A stretch of 8,473 nt of DNA from Alphaproteobacteria bacterium. Lineage in GTDB: Bacteria > Pseudomonadota > Alphaproteobacteria > Caulobacterales > Parvularculaceae. The notes below the pieces were generated by a model. The model searched no databases, was not told the DNA's origin, and worked only from the letters and a program-made list of their open reading frames with translations. The stretch lies in assembly GCA_030428745.1 (NCBI GenBank), contig JAUIEG010000094.1, forward strand, positions 1-8,473, in the 5' to 3' direction. Below are positions 1 through 6,301 of this stretch, one piece after another (the stretch's first letter is position 1; the number at the start of each line of letters is the position of its first letter). The position numbers and the translations under genes are program-made.

Positions 1-161
1 AGCCGCCGGTCAGCGGTCGATGACTTAAAACCCGCTTCATAGGTCCATACATATTCCGGATCAAAAGGCTGCATGGCGACAAAGGCGTTTGTCGGACGCC
101 CGTTGAAGCCGCCGGACTTAAAGCCGCGCGCTGCGGACACATAGGTCATCAGATTCTCAGT
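1..161 (-). pseudogene. Continuation of the TonB receptor barrel beyond the amber stop
   Basis: Read in the same frame past the TAG at 162-164, the minus strand stays open for 53 codons to the window edge. It encodes typical barrel sequence of this receptor family, including LMTYVSAARGFKSGGFNGR and PEYVWTYEAGFKS. No frameshift is needed, so one base change accounts for the break; TGG to TAG or CAG to TAG are the simplest. The C-terminus lies outside the window, with roughly 200 residues expected beyond the edge judging from family length. It has no start or ribosome binding site of its own and should be read as the 3' part of the receptor gene. Confidence 0.85.
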
Positions 162-1733
162 CTACTGATAGTCGACGCCGAATTTCGGAGTCCATGCGTT
201 CCAGCTTTCTTCAACCGTCAGATCATGCGTAACAACGCCAGCCTCAAAGCGCTCCAGGACCGAATCATATCCCTTAGAGTCGTCTGTGTAGCGGACACCG
301 CCGGACACGCTCAGCTTATCCGTTATTTTAAAGCTCGCATGCATGAACGCCGCATAGCTGTCATTGTCGATGCCGGCCGAAACCGCGCCGTTAAAATCCA
401 GCGCGGGATGGATGGGATTGCCCATACCGCCAAGCCCCGGAATAATTCCCGTTGGGAGCATTTCCAGCGCCCCAAAAAGCCCCGGCGTGAAAATAATGCG
501 ATAGGTGCTTAGACCTTCTTCATGAAAATAAAGCGCGCCCAAGACCCAGTCGAGACGGCTATCAAAATGGCTGCCATTGATCTGGAACTCTTGTGAGAAC
601 TGTTCCTGATCATCTTTCACCGTTTGTTCGAAATAGGTCAGTGGAGAATGATCGGAATCATGTCCGAAAAATGCGTCCTGGTTCCGGTAAGATGTGACAG
701 ATTTGAGTGTAAGATCACCACGCCGCCAGGTTGCAACGCCGGAAACACCCCATAAGTCGAGATCTGAAAAATTAGGCCCTGTGCTGTTGGTTTCGAAGGG
801 ATCATCTGTGATGTAGCTATCGTCATAGAAAACGCCCATACCGGGGGCGACAAGCCCATTCCACAATCCGATCAGGCTGCCGGTTTGGTCGACGTCGATC
901 AGCGTATTGGCGATGGCGTCGTCGCGATGGCGCGTATAGTCGCCCGTCAGAAGAAAGTCGAAATTCTCGCCGGGCGTCCATAGAACCTGTCCACGCACAC
1001 CTTTCGAGTTAATGCCGCCAAGTTCATCACCCGCTAGCACGCGCTTTACATAACCATCCCGGTTTTGCGAAGAAACAGCGATCGACGCCGCCAAGGTGTC
1101 TTCGATCAGCGGAACACTCAAATGACCACGAACATCAATACGATCAAAGCTGCCGTAAATTGCCTCAACGCCGCCTTCCAGCTCGTTGCCTGGTCTTTTT
1201 GACACGATGTTAATCGCGCCGCCGACGCTGTTCTTGCCGAACAGCGTGCCTTGCGGACCTTTTAGAACTTCAATGCGTTCAAAATTGACCAGATCCATAA
1301 TCGAGCCAATGGAGCGTGGCAGGTAAACACCGTCCACATAGATGCCGACGCCAGGTTCAGTGGTGAACAGAAAGTCCGCCTGGCCGATGCCTCGAATGTA
1401 AACCTGCGTGCTGGTGCTGCCGCCAGTGCCGCCGGTTCCTTTGTCAAACACCAGATTCGGCGTGTAATCGCCGATGCCGTCGAGAGTGACAACATTGCGT
1501 TTAGCCAGGTCATCGGCGGTAAAAGCCGTAATCGCGATCGGAGTCGTTTGCAGGCTTTCTTCGCGTTTCCGCGCGGTGACGACGACGGTGTCAATCCCCG
1601 CGACCGGCTCTTGTTGAGCGCTCGCGGCCGTCACACCCAGCCCGGTTGTGGCTATAGCAAGCGCAATCACACTGGCGCCGCCTGCGGTTATGCCGCCTCG
1701 CACCACACGGTTAAGGAAAACTCGTTTTGTCAT
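162..1733 (-). CDS. TonB-dependent outer-membrane receptor, cut short by an in-frame amber codon
   Basis: This encodes a ligand-gated outer-membrane channel powered by TonB-ExbBD; the ligand is unknown. Residues 1-39 form a signal peptide ending ASA before QQ. The TonB-box-like stretch DTVVVTARKREE (about 48-59) follows. The plug domain spans about 60-180 and carries IRGIGQ, GVGIYVDGVYLPR, ERIEVLKGPQGTLFGKNSVG and GGAINIVSKRP. Beta-barrel strands fill the rest. The ATG at 1733 is well supported by GGAGGGG about 5 nt upstream. The readable frame has 523 residues, whereas relatives usually have 750-850, and it ends in the middle of the barrel at FGVDYQ-TAG. The same frame continues with homologous sequence beyond the stop (see 1-161), so the gene is probably a pseudogene, or the stop is a sequencing error. 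It lies downstream of the TetR gene on the same strand, with a palindromic operator candidate between them. Family assignment is certain; function as encoded is doubtful. Confidence 0.93.
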   Translation of the reverse strand: MTKRVFLNRVVRGGITAGGASVIALAIATTGLGVTAASAQQEPVAGIDTVVVTARKREESLQTTPIAITAFTADDLAKRNVVTLDGIGDYTPNLVFDKGTGGTGGSTSTQVYIRGIGQADFLFTTEPGVGIYVDGVYLPRSIGSIMDLVNFERIEVLKGPQGTLFGKNSVGGAINIVSKRPGNELEGGVEAIYGSFDRIDVRGHLSVPLIEDTLAASIAVSSQNRDGYVKRVLAGDELGGINSKGVRGQVLWTPGENFDFLLTGDYTRHRDDAIANTLIDVDQTGSLIGLWNGLVAPGMGVFYDDSYITDDPFETNSTGPNFSDLDLWGVSGVATWRRGDLTLKSVTSYRNQDAFFGHDSDHSPLTYFEQTVKDDQEQFSQEFQINGSHFDSRLDWVLGALYFHEEGLSTYRIIFTPGLFGALEMLPTGIIPGLGGMGNPIHPALDFNGAVSAGIDNDSYAAFMHASFKITDKLSVSGGVRYTDDSKGYDSVLERFEAGVVTHDLTVEESWNAWTPKFGVDYQ

Positions 1734-1791
1734 GAACCCCTCCAGAAAAACGCTGGGCGCGCAACACGCCAGCGCTCACTCTAGAGATTTT

Positions 1792-1815
1792 TAGAATATT
1801 TGCAATCATATTCTA
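1792..1815. promoter_or_regulatory. Palindromic operator candidate upstream of the TonB receptor gene
   Basis: This is a perfect inverted repeat with 8-bp arms TAGAATAT and ATATTCTA around the 8-bp centre TTGCAATC. It sits 59-82 bp upstream of the receptor ATG. On the minus strand, a TTGCAA inside it is followed after 16 bp by TAGAGT, a plausible though weak -35/-10 pair, so a bound repressor would block the promoter. A related site lies at 2603-2626; the two share the 15-nt run TTTTTAGAATATTTG. The size and symmetry suit a TetR-family dimer, and the TetR gene lies between the two sites. Symmetry and similarity are seen directly; repressor binding is inferred. Confidence 0.6.
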
Positions 1816-1884
1816 TTTTTTTTGCACCGCCGGGGATTCAGGTGGGAATTTCGCGGCCTTGAACCGGTTTTCAGAGCGGCGCTG

Positions 1885-2502
1885 CTAGGCTGTTTCACTC
1901 CACGGCTCAAAGATCATCCGCATCCGCCTGTGGGTATCGACGAGAATTTCTTCATAGGTTTGCGTATTGGAGAGTTTGACATGGGCGTTGAACGCCGTGC
2001 GCAGGTGATTATACAAAATAAAGGCGGCGTCTTCCGAATCGATGCTTTGCTTCATACGGCCAAGCGCCTGCAACCGCTTTATCATTTCGCATATTTGAGC
2101 GGAAAGCTTGACGTCGAAATCTTCAGTGACGCGCTGCAGGTTTTCGTCGAGCTCGCCGAAACTGGGGTCAAAAGCCCGCAAAATATTGACATGTTTCCAT
2201 TCATCCGTGAACCGATACGCCTCATATAATGCGGCAACTGCGTCCACGGCGCGTTTGGGCGGATTGGCGATGACCCCACTTCCCTTAGCCAGCATATCGT
2301 CAATGACAGGCTCCATCAGCGCGCGCATGATTCCGCTTTTCGATCCGAAATAGCTGTACATCGTGCCAATGCTGACATCGGCCTCGCTGGCGATTTCCTC
2401 AATCGTGGTGCGGTTGTAACCTTGCCGCCGAAACAGCCTTTCAGCCGCAGCCAGCACCAGGTCCCGTCGTCTTTGTTTGGATCTTGCTCGTAGTCCGGTC
2501 AT
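1885..2502 (-). CDS. TetR/AcrR-family transcriptional repressor
   Basis: This is a 205-residue, one-component repressor of the usual TetR length. The N-terminal DNA-binding domain covers about residues 10-58. Its helix-turn-helix runs through TIEEIASEADVSIGTMYSYF (33-52) and is followed by GSKSGIMRALM, a close match to the family. The remaining helical part is the ligand-binding and dimerisation domain, which diverges in this family and does not reveal the inducer. I chose the ATG at 2502 because AGAGG sits 5 nt upstream; a GTG at 2520 would add six residues but has no good binding site. The gene is divergent from the RidA/E1 operon and precedes the receptor on the same strand. Two similar palindromes lie in its upstream and downstream intergenic regions, suggesting that it represses both neighbours and itself. 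Confidence 0.93.
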   Translation of the reverse strand: MTGLRARSKQRRRDLVLAAAERLFRRQGYNRTTIEEIASEADVSIGTMYSYFGSKSGIMRALMEPVIDDMLAKGSGVIANPPKRAVDAVAALYEAYRFTDEWKHVNILRAFDPSFGELDENLQRVTEDFDVKLSAQICEMIKRLQALGRMKQSIDSEDAAFILYNHLRTAFNAHVKLSNTQTYEEILVDTHRRMRMIFEPWSETA

Positions 2503-2602
2503 CGTTTCCTCTATCCGCACGATATATCGCCACGTTTTACCAGAGTTTCCGAAGGGGTGTGATGCGTCACTTATTGCAGTATTTTTGTGTTGATTATTTT
2601 TT

Positions 2603-2626
2603 TAGAATATTTGACAATATATTTCA
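2603..2626. promoter_or_regulatory. Operator candidate in the tetR/RidA divergent promoter region
   Basis: This site aligns without gaps to the palindrome at 1792-1815. The left arm TAGAATAT is identical, the 8-bp centre is TTGACAAT, and the right arm ATATTTCA keeps 6 of 8 bases of ATATTCTA. It is embedded in an AT-rich stretch (about 2577-2635) between the divergent TetR and RidA genes, 22-45 bp upstream of the RidA start. A TTGACA (2611-2616) lies inside it, and TTGATT (2590-2595) with GACAAT (2613-2618) is another weak plus-strand promoter reading. A repressor bound here could control the operon and its own gene. The match to the first site is seen directly; its role is inferred. Confidence 0.55.
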
Positions 2627-2647
2627 TATTTTTAGCAGGGGGCCTTT

Positions 2648-3040
2648 ATGTCCATTGAGCGCCGATTTGTCCATGAAGCCGCCGAACGCCAGATGGGGTT
2701 TTGCCAATGTGTCCGCGCCGGCGACCTCGTATTCTTGTCCGGCGCAGTAAGCTGGGATGAAAATTTCCAGCCCCTCCATAAAGGCGATATGGCCGGGCAG
2801 ATTGACCAGATTTACACAAACCTCACTCAGGCGCTGAAAAAATTCGATCTCGGTTTCGACGATGTCGTGAAGGAAACCGGCTTCACCACAGACATGGACG
2901 CTACGCTCAGCACACTCAGCGCGCGGGCGAAATATTATTCCAGCGGTCTTTTACCCGCAGCCACATGGGTGGAAGTCACACGCCTGGCTCATCCGGACTT
3001 GCTGCTTGAAATTGAGTTGATCGCCAGCATCAAAAATTAG
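2648..3040 (+). CDS. RidA/YjgF/UK114-family protein lacking the catalytic arginine
   Basis: This 130-residue protein has the length and pattern of the trimeric RidA fold: GDLVFLSGAVSWDE (25-38), the Q..Q...NL..AL segment (51-63), and C-terminal PAATWVEVTRL..PDLLLEIELIA (103-126). Canonical RidA enzymes hydrolyse reactive enamines and imines from PLP enzymes, using an Arg in a PAR(S/T) motif (Arg105). Here that position is Ala105, while Glu121 near the end is kept. Arg-less members (subfamilies Rid4 to Rid7) often sit in catabolic operons and have other or unknown roles, so imine deaminase activity should not be assumed. The ATG has AGGGGG 5 nt upstream. It is the first gene of the operon, 43 bp ahead of the E1 alpha gene, suggesting work on the same pathway's intermediates. 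Confidence 0.92.
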   Translation: MSIERRFVHEAAERQMGFCQCVRAGDLVFLSGAVSWDENFQPLHKGDMAGQIDQIYTNLTQALKKFDLGFDDVVKETGFTTDMDATLSTLSARAKYYSSGLLPAATWVEVTRLAHPDLLLEIELIASIKN

Positions 3041-3083
3041 CGAAACCACTACAACGCAGAACGCGCCCCAAGGGAGGCACACC

Positions 3084-4070
3084 ATGGAGCCTGACGCATC
3101 ACAACAGCTTGCAATGTATAAAAAGATGGTCACCAGCCGTCAGTATGAAGACGCGATTCAGGGCGCCTATTTCGAGGGGAAGCTTCCCAACTTTAACATG
3201 GCCAACGGTCCGATTCCCGGGGAGATGCATCTCTCCAGCGGACAGGAGCCATGCGCTGCCGGCGTCTGCGCGCATCTAACCAATGACGACTACGTTTCAG
3301 CCACCCATCGCGCCCATCACATCGCCATCGCAAAGGGTGTCGATCTCGAACGGATGACGGCGGAAATTTTCGGCCGCGTCTCAGGTCTTAGCGGCGGACG
3401 CGGCGGACATATGCATCTGTTCGACACCAATGTGAATTTCATGTCGAGCGGCATTGTCGGAGAAGGCATTGCCCCCGCTGTCGGCGCCGCACTCTCTTTC
3501 CAGATGCGCGGCTTGCCTCATGTCGCAGTCGCCTTTATCGGCGAAGGCGCAGCCAATCAGGGGGCCTTTCATGAATCCCTAAACCTCGCCGGGCTCTGGA
3601 AGGTTCCCTTCGTCTGTATCATCGAAGACAACAGCTACGGCATCTCCGTCGACAAAAAGAGATCGACCGCCGTGCCACGTAACGATGTGCGCGCCGCCGG
3701 CTACAACATGCCGGGTATTTACATAGAAAATAACGATCCACTCTCCATCTACGCCGCGGCGGGCGAAGCCATTGACCGTGCACGCAAAGGCGGCGGACCG
3801 AGCCTGATTGAAATCGAGACCTTTAGATTGACCGGACACTTCACCGGCGACCCGGAAACGTATCGTCCGGAAGGAGAAAAGGAATCAATTACCAAGCGCG
3901 ACGCACTGCCTTTGATGCGCGAGCGCATGATCAAAAACGACGTGGCGGCCGTTGCTGACATCGAAGCCGCCGAACAATCAGCAAGCGAAACCGTTGCGCG
4001 CGCCATCGCCTTTGCCCGCGCTGCGCCAGAGCCGGCGCCAGAAGAAGCGCTGAACATGGTCTTTGTGTGA
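3084..4070 (+). CDS. Thiamine-diphosphate 2-oxo acid dehydrogenase E1 component, alpha subunit
   Basis: This is the alpha half of an alpha2beta2 E1 that decarboxylates a 2-oxo acid (or cleaves acetoin) on thiamine diphosphate and passes the acyl group to a lipoyl domain. At 328 residues it matches the acetoin/pyruvate E1 alpha group. Signs include GEMHLSSGQEP (46-56), GGRGGHMHLF (104-113), the thiamine-diphosphate and metal motif from GEG (153-155) to EDN (181-183), and TGHFTGDPETYR (250-261), which is closer to acetoin-type than pyruvate-type sequences. The usual HRGHGHAIAKG segment reads HRAHHIAIAKG (75-84), a change near the active-site entrance that may affect substrate choice. GGGAGG lies about 7 nt before the ATG. 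The beta gene follows after 7 bp. Family is certain; substrate is unknown. Confidence 0.95.
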   Translation: MEPDASQQLAMYKKMVTSRQYEDAIQGAYFEGKLPNFNMANGPIPGEMHLSSGQEPCAAGVCAHLTNDDYVSATHRAHHIAIAKGVDLERMTAEIFGRVSGLSGGRGGHMHLFDTNVNFMSSGIVGEGIAPAVGAALSFQMRGLPHVAVAFIGEGAANQGAFHESLNLAGLWKVPFVCIIEDNSYGISVDKKRSTAVPRNDVRAAGYNMPGIYIENNDPLSIYAAAGEAIDRARKGGGPSLIEIETFRLTGHFTGDPETYRPEGEKESITKRDALPLMRERMIKNDVAAVADIEAAEQSASETVARAIAFARAAPEPAPEEALNMVFV

Positions 4071-4077
4071 GGCAGTA

Positions 4078-5094
4078 ATGACAAAAACAACAAACGCTCG
4101 AAAGCTCACGATCAGTAAAGCGATGGCCGAAGCCCTCGGCGAAGCAATGGACAGTGACGAACGGGTCTTCCTTATGGGGGAGGATATCGGAAAGCTTGGC
4201 GGCGCCTTCGGCAATACGGCGGGGCTCTATGACCGTTTCGGCGCAAAGCGCGTACGCGACACACCCATTTCCGAGACCGGTTTTATCGGGGCGGCGGTTG
4301 GCGCCGCAGCCTGCGGCATGCGCCCCGTGGTCGAGCTTATGTTTGTCGACTTCTTCGGCGTCTGCATGGATGCGATATATAACCTCGCCGCAAAGAACGC
4401 ATATTTTTCCGGCGGCGCGCAACCAGTTCCGATGGTGCTGATGAGTGCGATCGGCGGCGGCTATGGCGACGCTGGGCAGCATTCACAAACACTTTATGGC
4501 ACGTTTGCGCATTTGCCGGGCATGAAGGTCGTGGCTCCATCAAATGCATATGACGCCAAAGGGCTGATGCATGCGGCCATCAAGGACGACAATCCGGTTA
4601 TCTACCTTTTCCATAAAGCGCTGCATGGACTTGCCTGGCTCGGCACGACTCCGGGTTCAATCACTCATACGCCCGCGGAGCCCTATGAAGTGCCGCTTGG
4701 CAAGGCCGCCGTCCTGCGGGAAGGAAGCGATGTCACGATTGTGGGGCTAAGCTGGCCGGTCCATCTGGCGCTCGCCGCCGCCGAAGATCTCGCCGGACAA
4801 GGGGTCTCGGCCGAAGTCATTGATCTGCGTTCTCTCGTGCCGCTCGACAAGGAATGCGTTCTTAACTCCGTCCGCAAAACCGGCAGGCTTGTCGTCGTCG
4901 ATGATGACTATCAGAGCTTTGGCGTCACCGGCGAAATCATCGCTATCGCTGCGAATGAAGCCTTTGGTTCACTGAAAGCAGCGCCGCAACGCGTCGCCCA
5001 TCCCGATATTCCGGTTCCCTTCGCTCGGCCAATGGAGCAATTCGCCCTACCGAACAAAGACAAGATCGTCGCCAGCGTGCACGCCACCTTATAG
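4078..5094 (+). CDS. Thiamine-diphosphate 2-oxo acid dehydrogenase E1 component, beta subunit
   Basis: This partner of the preceding alpha subunit has 338 residues, the normal length. It carries the pyrimidine-binding domain with the cofactor-activating glutamate in ISETGFIG (Glu66), then MGEDIGKLGGAF (33-44), the QHSQ histidine (His135) that faces substrate and lipoyl arm, FAHLPGMKVVAPS (143-155) and AIKDDNPVIYLFHK (167-180). The C-terminal transketolase domain begins near residue 205 (LGKAAVLREGSDVTIV). The segment usually reading K-x-R-Y-M-x-G-G is KNAYFSGG here (106-113), so an Arg is lost. I chose the ATG at 4078 because GAGG sits 5 nt upstream, overlapping the alpha stop; a TTG at 4063 would overlap the alpha gene and lacks support. 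The tight spacing indicates translational coupling. It ends with TAG, 19 bp before the lipoyl gene. Confidence 0.95.
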   Translation: MTKTTNARKLTISKAMAEALGEAMDSDERVFLMGEDIGKLGGAFGNTAGLYDRFGAKRVRDTPISETGFIGAAVGAAACGMRPVVELMFVDFFGVCMDAIYNLAAKNAYFSGGAQPVPMVLMSAIGGGYGDAGQHSQTLYGTFAHLPGMKVVAPSNAYDAKGLMHAAIKDDNPVIYLFHKALHGLAWLGTTPGSITHTPAEPYEVPLGKAAVLREGSDVTIVGLSWPVHLALAAAEDLAGQGVSAEVIDLRSLVPLDKECVLNSVRKTGRLVVVDDDYQSFGVTGEIIAIAANEAFGSLKAAPQRVAHPDIPVPFARPMEQFALPNKDKIVASVHATL

Positions 5095-5113
5095 TTTTGA
5101 CAATGAGCAGGTT

Positions 5114-5335
5114 ATGAACATCATCATCGATATGTGGACCCATGAAGACGAAGGGGCGCTAAGCAAATGGTTTGTGAGCGACGGAGACAGCGTTAGCGAA
5201 GGCGATATGATAGCCACAGTTGCGCTTGAAAAAACCGAATTTGAAGTCACCTCGCCCGCATCAGGTACAATTATCATTCTAAAAAAAGAAGATGACATTG
5301 TTCTTTCTGGCGACGTTATCGCCAAGATTTCATGA
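5114..5335 (+). CDS. Free-standing lipoyl-domain protein
   Basis: The 73 residues form just one biotinyl/lipoyl domain. EGALSKWFVSDGDSVSEGD (13-31) is the first half, VALEKTEF carries the presumed lipoyl-lysine Lys40, and EVTSPASGTI plus VLSGDVIAKI complete the second half. The E-K-T context fits a lipoyl site (usually DKA) rather than biotin (MKM). In a normal complex this domain is the N-terminal part of an E2 acyltransferase of 370 residues or more, but here a TGA follows directly at 5333-5335 and no E2 core or peripheral-binding domain appears in any frame downstream. It would accept the acyl group or electrons from the E1 encoded by the two preceding genes. AGCAGG lies just upstream of the ATG. 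It is the last gene of the operon. Confidence 0.88.
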   Translation: MNIIIDMWTHEDEGALSKWFVSDGDSVSEGDMIATVALEKTEFEVTSPASGTIIILKKEDDIVLSGDVIAKIS

Positions 5336-5630
5336 TTGGCGTTAGCGACAATCAGTTTCGCCATACCCATAAAATGTGGGCCAGTTCATTTTAACCTAGA
5401 CTGGACGCAAGTCGCTTCTGATGCTCAGCATATTCAAGAAACTATACGAAAGTAAAAAACCGAAAAATCAATTGCCCCGCCGGAGAATGTATATCTACAT
5501 TGAATGACTCGTATAAATGGTCTGAAAAGTGCATTGGCGCCAACGCTTTATCGCCGTTTTGACAAAACAACAAACTCTGCGGCTGGCGGCTTACGGGGAC
5601 AAATCTAAAAAAGCGGAGGTGTAAACCAGG
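5336..5630. other. Gene-free stretch between convergent operons
   Basis: These 295 bp separate the 3' ends of the lipoyl-domain gene (plus strand) and the AhpD-like gene (minus strand). I see no convincing coding sequence, RNA gene or classic stem-plus-T-run terminator. It is visibly more AT-rich than the flanking genes. It holds a 10-bp palindrome TTGGCGCCAA at 5534-5543 and the short inverted repeat GTTTTG-A-CAAAAC near 5556-5568. On the minus strand a run of six T follows the AhpD-like gene (5605-5615 region) without a strong stem in front. Transcription of both operons must end here, possibly by Rho. Confidence 0.5.
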
Positions 5631-6218
5631 TTACGCGTGCTTGTTAAGAGACCAGTACTTTTCCGGCAAGACATTCTCCGCAAATTGTCTTGGCGCGGCT
5701 TCAAGTTGAGTGCCAACAGAATCGTTCCACCGATTCCAGAACCCGAACTGGCAAATTACAAATAGCATTTCGATAATTTCAGGTTCTGAAAAATATTCCC
5801 GGAGTTTTTCATAGTCAGTCGCTTGAACTTGGCTCGGTGATTGCCCTGCATTTTGCGCAAACGATATAGCGACGCGTTCATGGGCCTCGAACAGCGGGTT
5901 GGTTTCATACTCCCAAAGCTTCGCCACTTTCTCTGGGTCGACGCCACCTTCTGAAGCCTTATTCGCCGTATGCGCAGTGCAATAGCGGCAACCCGACGCC
6001 GAACTGGTCGCCATGCCGATTAAATGCAGCAGCTCTTGCGGCAGTGTCGCATTCTCATATATCGCTAAACAAAAATCCATGAACGCACGGGTTTGCATTG
6101 GCAAATGCGCCATCGTCAAAACATCGTTGGGAACAAATCCCAAGAATTTCTCTGTGCTAGAAAGCGTATCTTCCAATTCTGACAGTTGTGAACGTGGCAA
6201 TGGTTGAATGAATGGCAT
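5631..6218 (-). CDS. AhpD-like / carboxymuconolactone decarboxylase-fold protein with CxxC centre
   Basis: This 195-residue all-helical protein belongs to the peroxidase-related AhpD/CMD superfamily. The signature is ASGCRYCTAHTANKA (74-88): Cys77 and Cys80 form the CxxC thiol pair and His83 the proton relay, as in AhpD. Other family marks are the FLGFVPN start (26-31), LPQELLHLIGMATS (59-72) and the C-terminal GFWNRWNDSVGTQLE (159-173). Members reduce peroxides through the thiol pair or act as other small-molecule enzymes; the substrate here is unknown. The CxxC argues for thiol redox chemistry rather than true carboxymuconolactone decarboxylation, where the pair is absent. In Mycobacterium tuberculosis AhpD is reduced by a dihydrolipoyl domain, which is notable given the lipoyl protein next door. 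The ATG at 6218 has AGAGGA about 7 nt upstream. It follows the aldehyde dehydrogenase by 83 bp on the same strand, possibly in one transcript. Confidence 0.9.
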   Translation of the reverse strand: MPFIQPLPRSQLSELEDTLSSTEKFLGFVPNDVLTMAHLPMQTRAFMDFCLAIYENATLPQELLHLIGMATSSASGCRYCTAHTANKASEGGVDPEKVAKLWEYETNPLFEAHERVAISFAQNAGQSPSQVQATDYEKLREYFSEPEIIEMLFVICQFGFWNRWNDSVGTQLEAAPRQFAENVLPEKYWSLNKHA

Positions 6219-6301
6219 CCGTTTGTCCTCTCTTGAATTATCATTAATGTAGCGTGACGATTGCGGTCGATCGCATCGGCGAGAAGCATGCCTCAGCGAA
6301 A

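Noticed and set aside
162..164. Amber codon read as a sense codon through a variant genetic code
   Set aside because: TAG is the natural stop of the TetR, RidA, E1 beta and aldehyde dehydrogenase frames, each at a normal C-terminus, so a reassigned TAG does not fit.
225..512. Plus-strand ORF of 95 codons opposite the TonB receptor
   Set aside because: It is antisense to a clearly homologous receptor frame and shows no family features or binding site.
3931..4482. Minus-strand ORF of 183 codons opposite the E1 genes
   Set aside because: It spans the junction of two certain plus-strand genes and is a shadow frame; its translation shows no domain pattern.
5336..5455. Open frame of 39 codons directly after the lipoyl-domain stop, as a lost E2 linker
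   Set aside because: Its translation has neither an alanine/proline-rich linker nor a peripheral-binding domain pattern; the length is within chance.
5421..5507. 28-codon plus-strand ORF starting MLSIFKKLYESKK
   Set aside because: It has no Shine-Dalgarno site, is very short, and nothing else supports it.
5534..5543. Palindrome TTGGCGCCAA as terminator or operator
   Set aside because: It has no loop for a hairpin and no T-run, and no second copy was seen; a 10-bp palindrome can arise by chance.
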